DNA from: an uncultured SAR86 cluster bacterium
GTDB lineage: Bacteria > Pseudomonadota > Gammaproteobacteria > Magnimaribacterales > D2472
Direction: 5' to 3'
Length of the DNA: 64,000 nt
NCBI GenBank assembly: GCA_902559885.1
Contig: CACEJU010000002.1
Coordinates: 1-64,000 of the forward strand
The notes beneath the pieces are model-generated. The model had not been told where the DNA came from. It ran no database searches and saw nothing but the letters and a program-made list of their open reading frames with translations. The position numbers were made by a program, and so were the translations under genes. Below are positions 34,242 to 42,383 of this stretch, piece by piece. Each line of letters starts with the position of its first letter. Position 1 is the first letter of the stretch.

Positions 34242-36488
34242 TTAATATTTAAAATTAAATTTCAATCCATAATTTCTTCCTGGAAGAGGGACTTCATTTT
34301 TCACAAAAGAACTATGATTTCTTGCCACCTCATCAAGAAGGTTATTACCAAACAATGTAACTTTAAGATAACGATCATTGCTCATTTTATAAGTCTTAGT
34401 TAGCCTTGAATTAAGCATTTGATAACCATCTGTTACCGTTTCTCCTTCGCCAACATCATTTTGTTTCTCTACATCTTTCAGGCTTAGATTAAACAGTAAG
34501 TCATCTTGTTTGTAAGATAGTGAATAGATATTTCTAGCAGGATTCATTCTTGGAACATAATAACCATCTGAAAATTCTGCGTTAACCACATCTCTTCCAA
34601 ACGATAGGTCCAATTCTCCATAACCTACAGCAAACGTTCTACCAAATTCAATTTCATAGCCGTCAAACTCAGCATCTTCCTGCATGTAGTTTGCATGAAT
34701 AAGATTGCCATGATCATGTTCATCTCCATGATCATCATCTCCATGGTCTTCATCTCCATGATCATCATCTCCATGATCATCATGATCTTCATCTTCATCA
34801 ATCAGGGCTATATAGTTATCAACATCGGTTATATAAAAACTTGCATAACCATAATATTCACCATTTTGATAATTGAATGTAATATCTAAATTATTAGAAG
34901 TTTCAGAGCTTAGATTTGGATCACCAACTTCGAATCTTCCAGTAGCCATATGTGGACCATTCATAAATAACTCTATTACTGATGGCAGTCTTTCAACACT
35001 TGCGTAACCAAAATTAACACTAAGCTTCTCATTAAGATCTCTCCCAACACTCATTGCAAAACTTGAGGTAGAGTCATCAATACTGTAATAGTCTATACCT
35101 CCATGATCTTCATCAGTGACGCTTCCTGATCTATCGATCTGGTCTAATCTAATACCAAGATCAAGATTATAGTCACCTATTTCTTTTCCTAGATAATAGC
35201 CAATAGTAAATTCTTCACTATTTGCAGGATTCATGAATGCCTCTTCTCCAACAATAGAATTATCTTCGTCAACAAAATTTAAGACAATCTTTTTTGTGGC
35301 TAGATCATTTGAAATATCAAAAGTTACACCATATTCAAGCGCATCATTTTTAAAGACTGTAGGCGCATGTTCTTCTTCGCCAGCATGATCTTCGTCACCA
35401 TGATCTTCGTCGCCGTGATCATCATGACCCTCTTCATCATGAGCCTCAGTTAATGTATAGCTAGTATCCCTTAATGAATAATCTATTTTATTAATAAGTT
35501 TGCCATTAAGATTGTAAGAACCCTTTATTGTTGTGCTTTCAGAGTCAGTTGTTGAAAAGATTCTCTCATCACCATGCTCATCACCATGTTCTTCATCACC
35601 ATGTTCTTCATCACCATGCTCATCTCCATGATCTTCATCACCATGCTCATCACCATGCTCATCACCATGAAAAGGGATACCATAAACACTTTCAAGGTTG
35701 TCTACAGATATACCAAAATAACCCCAGTCACCTGTTTTTGAAATTCCAAACTTAGTTGCCTCAACATATAAGTCAGAGTTGTTTACATATCCTAGGTCCT
35801 CTTCATGCATTTCATGCTCATCATGGTCTTCATCCTCATCATGATCATCACCATGCTCGTCTTCATGAGCTATAGCACCATTTGGAATGTCATAATTTCC
35901 AAAGTCAGTTTCTTTGTAGCCAAAATTTACATTAAATCCATTGAAGTTATTTTTGTAATTAAAATATTGGGAACTACCATCACTCACTGATTGTGTCTCA
36001 TAACCAACTTTAAATTCTGGCATTTCAAAATCCATATTAGTTATACAATCATCAACTACATTGATTATTCCACCGATAGTTCCATTGGCGTAGAGTAAAG
36101 ATGAAGGACCTTTCACAATTTCAATTTGTTCCAAGTCATGAAGATCAACATCATTTAAATGATCTACTCCAAGACCTGACACATCTCTATTAACCATCCC
36201 ATTTTTGAGAATTTTCACTCTTGGACCTGACATTCCTCTAATTATTGGCTGGCCAACGGCTGCACCATAGTCAGCCATAGAAATACCTAAATAATCATCA
36301 ATTGCATCACCTAAGCTAGTTGTTAAGCTATTATTAATGGTCTCACCGTCGATGACGTATAAAGGATTTGTTATTTCTGTTACGTCAACAAGTGATGAAG
36401 TAACTATTACTTCTTCTACTTCCTCCTGAGCAACCAAGAAATTTGTAAAAACACTAAATGCTATTAGCGTAAAAAAATGTTTATTCAT
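34242..36488 (-). CDS. TonB-dependent receptor, ZnuD-like, with several His/Asp/Glu-rich repeat segments (predicted metal uptake)
   Basis: 748 aa; plug domain GQPIIRGMSGPRVKILKNGMVNRDVSGLGVDHLNDVDLHDLEQIEIVKGPSSLLYANGTIGGIINVV; His-rich clusters such as HGDEHGDEDHGDEHGDEEHGDEEHGDEHGDE; C-terminal YGLKFNFKY. Confidence 0.88.
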   Translation of the reverse strand: MNKHFFTLIAFSVFTNFLVAQEEVEEVIVTSSLVDVTEITNPLYVIDGETINNSLTTSLGDAIDDYLGISMADYGAAVGQPIIRGMSGPRVKILKNGMVNRDVSGLGVDHLNDVDLHDLEQIEIVKGPSSLLYANGTIGGIINVVDDCITNMDFEMPEFKVGYETQSVSDGSSQYFNYKNNFNGFNVNFGYKETDFGNYDIPNGAIAHEDEHGDDHDEDEDHDEHEMHEEDLGYVNNSDLYVEATKFGISKTGDWGYFGISVDNLESVYGIPFHGDEHGDEHGDEDHGDEHGDEEHGDEEHGDEHGDERIFSTTDSESTTIKGSYNLNGKLINKIDYSLRDTSYTLTEAHDEEGHDDHGDEDHGDEDHAGEEEHAPTVFKNDALEYGVTFDISNDLATKKIVLNFVDEDNSIVGEEAFMNPANSEEFTIGYYLGKEIGDYNLDLGIRLDQIDRSGSVTDEDHGGIDYYSIDDSTSSFAMSVGRDLNEKLSVNFGYASVERLPSVIELFMNGPHMATGRFEVGDPNLSSETSNNLDITFNYQNGEYYGYASFYITDVDNYIALIDEDEDHDDHGDDDHGDEDHGDDDHGDEHDHGNLIHANYMQEDAEFDGYEIEFGRTFAVGYGELDLSFGRDVVNAEFSDGYYVPRMNPARNIYSLSYKQDDLLFNLSLKDVEKQNDVGEGETVTDGYQMLNSRLTKTYKMSNDRYLKVTLFGNNLLDEVARNHSSFVKNEVPLPGRNYGLKFNFKY

Positions 36489-36529
36489 AATAAACTCCTT
36501 AAAAATTAAAATTAAAATAAATACAAAAA

Positions 36530-36802
36530 TTAATTTTTAGGGGGAGCTCTTTGATGATATTTTTTAGATTTTTTTATTAAAAGTGATTGCTGATAGAAGA
36601 TAACAGCAACTTCTTTTTGATATGAATTTAAATTATTGCTGCTAGAAGAATATTTTGAAATATCATCTACGGGGCAGAATTCACACTCTATCTCAAAAGA
36701 TGTTTCATAGTTATTTTCAGCAAACTCATGCTCAAAAGTATGCGCTGTTAATGCAAAAGCAAATAAGAATGCTATTGATATATATTTATACTTTTTGAAC
36801 AT
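36530..36802 (-). CDS. small exported protein with HxxxHE, CEFC (CxxC) and C-terminal RAPP motif; candidate metal-binding partner of the ZnuD-like receptor
   Basis: 90 aa; signal-like N-terminus, HTFEHEF...ECEFCPVDD...QRAPPKN; 41 nt upstream of the receptor on the same strand. Confidence 0.65.
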   Translation of the reverse strand: MFKKYKYISIAFLFAFALTAHTFEHEFAENNYETSFEIECEFCPVDDISKYSSSSNNLNSYQKEVAVIFYQQSLLIKKSKKYHQRAPPKN

Positions 36803-36814
36803 ATTTGTATTCTA
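36803..36814 (-). promoter_or_regulatory. predicted extended -10 promoter for the small CxxC gene (leaderless spacing)
   Basis: Minus strand reads TGATAGAAT-ACAAAT-ATG: TGN-TAGAAT with 6 nt to the start codon. Confidence 0.4.
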
Positions 36815-36823
36815 TCAGAGAAG

Positions 36824-37879
36824 TCAAGGCTTTAAACAAACCAAGCCCTCAATATTCCCATTCTTTAGATCAGCTAGAGTTTTATTTACTTCTGATAAGT
36901 CCCTTTCATTGACTTTAACAGGTTCAATTTTATTAGCTCTGACTAATTCCATTAGTTCATGCATCTCAGCTAAACTTCCAACATAAGAACCCTCTATAGT
37001 TCTGGCACCAAAAGTCATCATAGGAAGAGTTAAGCTATATTTGCCTCCGAATAATCCAACAAGAATATATTTACATCCCTTATTTAATCCAAATAATTTA
37101 TTGCCTAGCTCAAGAGTTTGCTCTGAGCCAACAAAATCTATTACAGCATGAACTCCGCCATTAGAAAATTCGCTTACTTCTTCAACTACATTAGTATGCG
37201 TTGCATTAAATACTGCTGAAGCTCCTAGCTCTTTTGCTAAATTTAACTTTTGTTCATCAATATCAATAACTAATGGCTGAATATTGAAAGCCGATTTTGC
37301 TATTTTTAAAGCTAAAACACCCAAGCCACCGGCCCCAATGATTGCTAATTTATTACTAGTATTATTTTGATTGGTTTTTTTTAGTGCACTATATGCTGTA
37401 AGTCCTCTGCAAGCATAACTTCCTGCAAGGTTATCAGGTGTATCTCCTGCATCAAATAGATATTTTTCATCTTTGACCAGGACATAATCAGAGTATCCCC
37501 CATCAACATTTACACCAAGATTTTGCGCTGTAAAAGGAGAGCAATAATGCTCCATGCCATTATTGCATTGGTCACATTCACCACATCCAATCCATGGATA
37601 GATAACATATTTCTTACCAATCTCAACATTGCTAACTTCCTCACCAACTGAAACTAGCTCACCATAAACTTCATGCCCCATTGTAAGATTATCTTGAAGT
37701 CTTGAGGGTATTTTGTTTCCATCTCCACCATCAAAAAATCCATCATGTATATGAATATCTGAATGACATACACCACATGCTATAGTTTTTACAAGCACTT
37801 GCTTGCCAACAGGAATAGGCGTTTCATGATTTATTTCTACAAGGGGTTTTTCAGATTCTGTAATTTTATATGACTTCAT
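36824..37879 (-). CDS. zinc-dependent alcohol dehydrogenase
   Basis: CGVCHSDIHIHDG, GHEVYGELVSVGEEV, structural zinc CGECDQCNNGMEHYC, GAGGLGVLALKIAK. Confidence 0.93.
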   Translation of the reverse strand: MKSYKITESEKPLVEINHETPIPVGKQVLVKTIACGVCHSDIHIHDGFFDGGDGNKIPSRLQDNLTMGHEVYGELVSVGEEVSNVEIGKKYVIYPWIGCGECDQCNNGMEHYCSPFTAQNLGVNVDGGYSDYVLVKDEKYLFDAGDTPDNLAGSYACRGLTAYSALKKTNQNNTSNKLAIIGAGGLGVLALKIAKSAFNIQPLVIDIDEQKLNLAKELGASAVFNATHTNVVEEVSEFSNGGVHAVIDFVGSEQTLELGNKLFGLNKGCKYILVGLFGGKYSLTLPMMTFGARTIEGSYVGSLAEMHELMELVRANKIEPVKVNERDLSEVNKTLADLKNGNIEGLVCLKP

Positions 37880-38113
37880 TCACTCAACTATCTTATATGT
37901 AACTATGCTTTTTTTATTTATATCTTCCCATCTTTTTTCATTAGTCAAATAGCATAGAACTGATTCAGCATCTTTGCTTTGCTTAACATTAAAATGACTA
38001 GGTATTAGATCTTCTTTTAGGGTTGCATTTGCTGATATTTCTCTACCGCTGCTTAAAGAAGTGAAAGTTATCTCAACAGTATGATTAGAAAGCATGTCTA
38101 TTATATTTTCCAT
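37880..38113 (-). CDS. small protein resembling SH3-like/DUF2693-type proteins (tentative)
   Basis: MENIIDMLSNHTVEITFTSLSSGREISANATLKEDLIPSHF...VLCYLTNEKRWEDINKKSIVTYK; abuts the ADH start. ATG start preferred over the TTG at 38122. Confidence 0.5.
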   Translation of the reverse strand: MENIIDMLSNHTVEITFTSLSSGREISANATLKEDLIPSHFNVKQSKDAESVLCYLTNEKRWEDINKKSIVTYKIVE

Positions 38114-38130
38114 TAAATTCAAAAAAAGAA

Positions 38131-38144
38131 ACTTAAATTTAAGT
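38131..38144. promoter_or_regulatory. perfect 14-bp palindrome in a divergent promoter region
   Basis: ACTTAAATTTAAGT, overlapping a minus-strand TATACT box. Confidence 0.35.
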
Positions 38145-38181
38145 ATAAATTATTAAGATTCAAAAATTATACTAATTTATA

Positions 38182-38193
38182 TATAATTTCTGC
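38182..38193 (+). promoter_or_regulatory. predicted -10 box placed for a leaderless transcript of the amidohydrolase gene
   Basis: TATAAT at 38182-38187, 6 nt, then ATG at 38194; no SD sequence. Confidence 0.45.
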
Positions 38194-39573
38194 ATGCATT
38201 TATTTCGATCTATTTTAGTCTTCTTCTTATTAACATCTTTTAACTCTTTTGCGAATAATGAGCCATTCGAATCTACATACTATCCATTACCGCAATCTAA
38301 TATTCTCTTTAAGGGTGGGAATATTTATGATGGTGATGGTAATGAGTTTTTAAATACTGATGTAATAATTAGTAATGGAGTAATTGTAGCCATTGGTGAA
38401 GACTTGCCTGTCTCTGAGGATACCATTATCAAAGATGTAACTGGTAAGTGGATAACTCCAGGTATTATTGATATACATTCGCATATGGGTGTTTATCCTG
38501 CTCCAGGCGTCTCAACTAGCTCGGATGGCAATGAAGCAACTAGCCCAGTAACTGCAGAAGTATGGGCTGAGCATTCAATGTGGGTACAAGATCCACAATA
38601 TGCGCTTGCTTTAGCTGGAGGAGTAACAACTTTTCATGTTTTACCTGGCTCAGCCAACTTAATAGGTGGTAGAGGGGTTACAGTTAAAAATCTTCAAAGA
38701 AATACTATTAACTCAATGAAATTTCCAGATGCTCCTCATTCACTAAAAATGGCATGTGGTGAAAATCCAAAGAGAGTTTATGGCAACAGGGGTCAAATGC
38801 CATCAACAAGAATGGGAAATGTTGCTGGTTATAGAAAATCATGGATAAAAGCTGAGGGCTACTTAAGTAAACTTGAAGAATACGAAGCAAAATCTGATGA
38901 GGCAAAAGAATTATCTTATAAACCAACAAGAGATCTTGAATTAGAAACTTTAGCAGGTGTTTTAAAAGATGAGATTCTTGTTCACAACCATTGCTATAGA
39001 GCAGATGAGATGGCAACAATGATAGAAATAGCCAAAGAGTTTAATTATAAAATTACTGCTTTTCATCACGCAATTGAAGCTTATAAAATTGCTGATTTAT
39101 TAGCTGAAAACAATATATGCGCTGCTCTTTGGGCTGATTGGTGGGGTTTTAAGCATGAGGCTTATGATATGGTTCAAGCCAACATAGCTATAGTAGATCA
39201 AGCAAGAAATGGCACTGGCTGTGCAATTGTTCATTCTGATAGTGAAATAGGGATTCAACATCTAAATCAGGAAGCAGCAAAAGCTTTATCTGCAGGTAAT
39301 AGAGCGGGTTATAACATTTCAAAAGCAAGAGCTATGAAATGGATTACAAGTAATCCCGCTAAAGCTGCTGGTATATATGAACAAACAGGATCATTAAAGG
39401 TAGGAAAGAATGCTGATCTTGTTGTATGGTCTGGAGATCCTTTTAGTGTATATACAAAAGCTCTTGAAGTTTATATTGATGGCGCAGTTGCATTTGATAA
39501 AAATAATTCTTTTAAACCAGTTTCAGATTTTGATGTTGGAATAATTGATGCTGCGAAGGATAGGGTGGAATAA
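38194..39573 (+). CDS. exported amidohydrolase family protein, catalytic-type member
   Basis: Signal peptide; GKWITPGIIDIHSHMGVYPAPG, HNHCYRADEM, ITAFHHAIEAYK, AIVHSDSEIG; KVGKNADLVVWSGDPF C-terminal motif. Confidence 0.9.
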   Translation: MHLFRSILVFFLLTSFNSFANNEPFESTYYPLPQSNILFKGGNIYDGDGNEFLNTDVIISNGVIVAIGEDLPVSEDTIIKDVTGKWITPGIIDIHSHMGVYPAPGVSTSSDGNEATSPVTAEVWAEHSMWVQDPQYALALAGGVTTFHVLPGSANLIGGRGVTVKNLQRNTINSMKFPDAPHSLKMACGENPKRVYGNRGQMPSTRMGNVAGYRKSWIKAEGYLSKLEEYEAKSDEAKELSYKPTRDLELETLAGVLKDEILVHNHCYRADEMATMIEIAKEFNYKITAFHHAIEAYKIADLLAENNICAALWADWWGFKHEAYDMVQANIAIVDQARNGTGCAIVHSDSEIGIQHLNQEAAKALSAGNRAGYNISKARAMKWITSNPAKAAGIYEQTGSLKVGKNADLVVWSGDPFSVYTKALEVYIDGAVAFDKNNSFKPVSDFDVGIIDAAKDRVE

Positions 39574-40832
39574 TGATGAAGAGATATACGTATATGTGCT
39601 TTATATTTATTTTTAACTCACTTTTAAGTGCAAATATTGTGATTGAGAATGCTGTTATATGGGACGGTGAATCAAAAGAAGAATATATTGGAAATATTTT
39701 TATTAAAGACAATAAGATTGAAAATATTTCTAATAGAAAATTTCAAGCTGAAAGAGTAATTGATGCTGATGGTTTAATAGTTACTCCAGGATTAATAGCT
39801 CCTTTAACTGAAATAGGTATTGTTGAAATTGGCGCCTTGTCTGTAACACGAGACGATAATGATGATTTTTATCATATCGGATTTAGTATTCATGATGCTT
39901 ATAACCCTAAATCAACCTTGATTCCATGGAATAGATCTAATGGTTTGATTGGCTCTATAACAGTCCCATCAAAGGGCAATCTTCCTATTGGTGGAATGGG
40001 TTCTTTTTATATCTTGGATGGGTTATTAGAAATCTCCTCGATTGAAGATAACGTTATGCTTGGAAAAATTGGTGGTTCCAATAATTCATCTAGAGCTATG
40101 CAGATCTCATTGATTGAAGACTTATTATCTCTTGCAAATGATTCAAAAAAAATAGACTTAGAGTCTATAGATGAAGTTAATGAATTTATTGATGATAGCT
40201 TACTTGCAAGCAAGCTTGATCTTATGCCAAGAGATATAAGAGCACTTAATAAATTAGTTAATAAAAAAATAACTTTAATACTTAATGTACATAGGGCGAG
40301 CGACATCCTAAAAGTAATTGAGATTAAAGAGCAATACGATATTGATGTTGTGATTTCAGGTGGACAAGAGTCATGGATGGTTGCTAATAAATTAGCTACT
40401 GCTTCAATTCCTGTGATTATTGATCCAATGAATAATATTCCCAATTCATTTGATCAACTTGGTGCAAGAAGTGACACAGCCGCCTTATTAGAAAAAGCCG
40501 GTGTTAAAGTAATGTTCACTGTACCAAGAGATCATAATTATCATTTAATTAGACAGGGTGCAGGTAATGCGGTCGCAAATGGCATGTCATACGATGCTGC
40601 AATAAATGGTCTTAGTGGCGTAGTTTCCGATGTTTTTAACATTAAAGGGAGAGGTAAGTTAAAAAAAGGATTTTATGCGGATTTAGTCATATGGGATGGA
40701 GATCCTTTAGAACCAGCTTCAATGCCAACACATGTAATTATAAATGGTGAGATATCTGATTTAACATCAAGATCATCTAGATTGATGGAAAGATATACAT
40801 CTGGTGAAGATAAGCCAAATACTTATAGATAG
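39573..40832 (+). CDS. amidohydrolase-fold protein lacking the canonical N-terminal HxH ligands
   Basis: Same architecture and C-terminal motif (KKGFYADLVIWDGDPLEP) but GLIVTPGLIAPLTEIGIVE where the paralogue has GIIDIHSH; 1-nt overlap with the upstream gene. Confidence 0.85.
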   Translation: MMKRYTYMCFIFIFNSLLSANIVIENAVIWDGESKEEYIGNIFIKDNKIENISNRKFQAERVIDADGLIVTPGLIAPLTEIGIVEIGALSVTRDDNDDFYHIGFSIHDAYNPKSTLIPWNRSNGLIGSITVPSKGNLPIGGMGSFYILDGLLEISSIEDNVMLGKIGGSNNSSRAMQISLIEDLLSLANDSKKIDLESIDEVNEFIDDSLLASKLDLMPRDIRALNKLVNKKITLILNVHRASDILKVIEIKEQYDIDVVISGGQESWMVANKLATASIPVIIDPMNNIPNSFDQLGARSDTAALLEKAGVKVMFTVPRDHNYHLIRQGAGNAVANGMSYDAAINGLSGVVSDVFNIKGRGKLKKGFYADLVIWDGDPLEPASMPTHVIINGEISDLTSRSSRLMERYTSGEDKPNTYR

Positions 40833-40840
40833 AATAAAAG

Positions 40841-40917
<77 letters not shown>

Positions 40918-41064
40918 GAAGTCGAGATTTTACATTAATTAATTCATCCATGGAACACTTAAATATTATATAAATTTTATGTATTAAAAATTTACATTGA
41001 TTTAATACTAATGGCCTTTAAAAATAGTATAGTTTTTAGATAGTTTTAAAAAAAAGGGGGGAAA

Positions 41065-41799
41065 ATGAAAAATTTTTTAATTACTACTTTTGTTATAACC
41101 TCATTTGTATCATTTGCAGATGATCATTTGCCAGAAAATTTCTCTAAGTATCAATCTAATTTTCTTTTTAAATGTGATGTTCCTGCTAAATGTTTAAATG
41201 CATTTAATAAGTATATGAATTCACCTGAGGTTTCTTCACAAAATTATGAAGCTGACATTTATGCAATTCTTCACAATGGCTGGGATGATGCTACGCATGG
41301 AATAACTTTTTATTACAAAGATGCAGACGAATATGCAAAATCAAATGCTATCTGGGCAACTTCGCAAGCTGGCAAGGATTTAAGAAAAGCAAATCGTATG
41401 AATAAACTTGAACCCGTATCAGAGTATTTAACAGTACACACTGTTGGAGTTCAGAATTCAGGTTCAGCAGCTGAAAATTCTGTAAGCTTAAGATGGAGTC
41501 TAGAGGTTCCAGATCCAGCAGCTTTTGTTCCTGTTTGGGCTGCTTTTTCAAAAAGTATTGAAAAGTATGATTGGTCAGGAAATGCTTATGGGCTTCAATC
41601 TCATATGCTTGGAAATAATGGAAATGGCATTACTCATGAGATATGGGTTGCATTTGCCAATCAACAAGAAGCATTAGCATTTTTGGATGGCATGTATGCA
41701 TCAAAAGAGTTTGCTGAATATATTCCTAAAGCAAATGCACTAAGCGTATTTAAAAGGTCTTACATGGAAGTAAGCTTAAATATGTTTAATCCTGATTAA
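41065..41799 (+). CDS. exported protein of unknown function with an apparent internal duplication of an alpha-beta-barrel-like domain
   Basis: Signal peptide (FLITTFVITSFVSFADD); strong SD AAGGGGGGAAAATG; two similar halves at about residues 30-130 and 145-244. Confidence 0.7.
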   Translation: MKNFLITTFVITSFVSFADDHLPENFSKYQSNFLFKCDVPAKCLNAFNKYMNSPEVSSQNYEADIYAILHNGWDDATHGITFYYKDADEYAKSNAIWATSQAGKDLRKANRMNKLEPVSEYLTVHTVGVQNSGSAAENSVSLRWSLEVPDPAAFVPVWAAFSKSIEKYDWSGNAYGLQSHMLGNNGNGITHEIWVAFANQQEALAFLDGMYASKEFAEYIPKANALSVFKRSYMEVSLNMFNPD

Positions 41800-41818
41800 A
41801 TAAATATGATTTTATTTT

Positions 41819-41842
41819 AAGGGCTCAATTGAGCCCTTTTTT
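41819..41842 (+). terminator. rho-independent terminator, possibly bidirectional
   Basis: Perfect palindrome AAGGGCTCAATTGAGCCCTT followed by TTTT, between convergent genes. Confidence 0.85.
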
Positions 41843-42380
41843 ATATTTCAATGACACAACCCGTGCCACCGATACCACAATAACCGTTTGGATTCTTAGC
41901 TAAATATTGTTGGTGATACTCTTCAGCTAAGAAATAATTTACTGCAGGTTCAATTTCTGTTGTTATTTTACTATAACCACTTTTTTGAAGAGTTTTTTGG
42001 TATATATCTCTTGTCTCTTTACATAAATCTAGATCATCATCTGAAAAACAATATATAACTGATCTATATTGAGATCCTATATCATTTCCCTGTCTCATAC
42101 CCTGGGTAGGATCATGACATTCCCAATATATTTTTAATAAATCTTTTAACTTCAGAGGATTTTTATATGAAACCATTACAACTTCTGCGTGACCGGTGGT
42201 GCCAGTGCATACCTCTTCATAAGTTGGATTCTTGGTTTCTCCGCCTGCATATCCAACAGATGTCATTGAAATCCCTTCAATACTCCAAAACTTCCTTTCA
42301 ACACCCCAAAAACACCCAGCACCAAAAATTATTTTATTATCCACATGTATTAATGGTTTTTTATATACAAAATGTTCCAT
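41841..42380 (-). CDS. msrA: peptide-methionine (S)-S-oxide reductase
   Basis: [39 protein letters not shown]. Confidence 0.96.
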   Translation of the reverse strand: MEHFVYKKPLIHVDNKIIFGAGCFWGVERKFWSIEGISMTSVGYAGGETKNPTYEEVCTGTTGHAEVVMVSYKNPLKLKDLLKIYWECHDPTQGMRQGNDIGSQYRSVIYCFSDDDLDLCKETRDIYQKTLQKSGYSKITTEIEPAVNYFLAEEYHQQYLAKNPNGYCGIGGTGCVIEI

Positions 42381-42383
42381 ACC

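Noticed and set aside
35528-35755. 75-aa His-rich ORF on the + strand (HHHAHHHVLHHHV...)
   Set aside because: Antisense reading of the ZnuD-like receptor's repeat region; no SD and fully explained by the minus-strand repeats.
34692-35880. Repeat clusters considered as CRISPR or satellite
   Set aside because: Repeats are in-frame codons of one continuous CDS, units are too short and there are no unique spacers.
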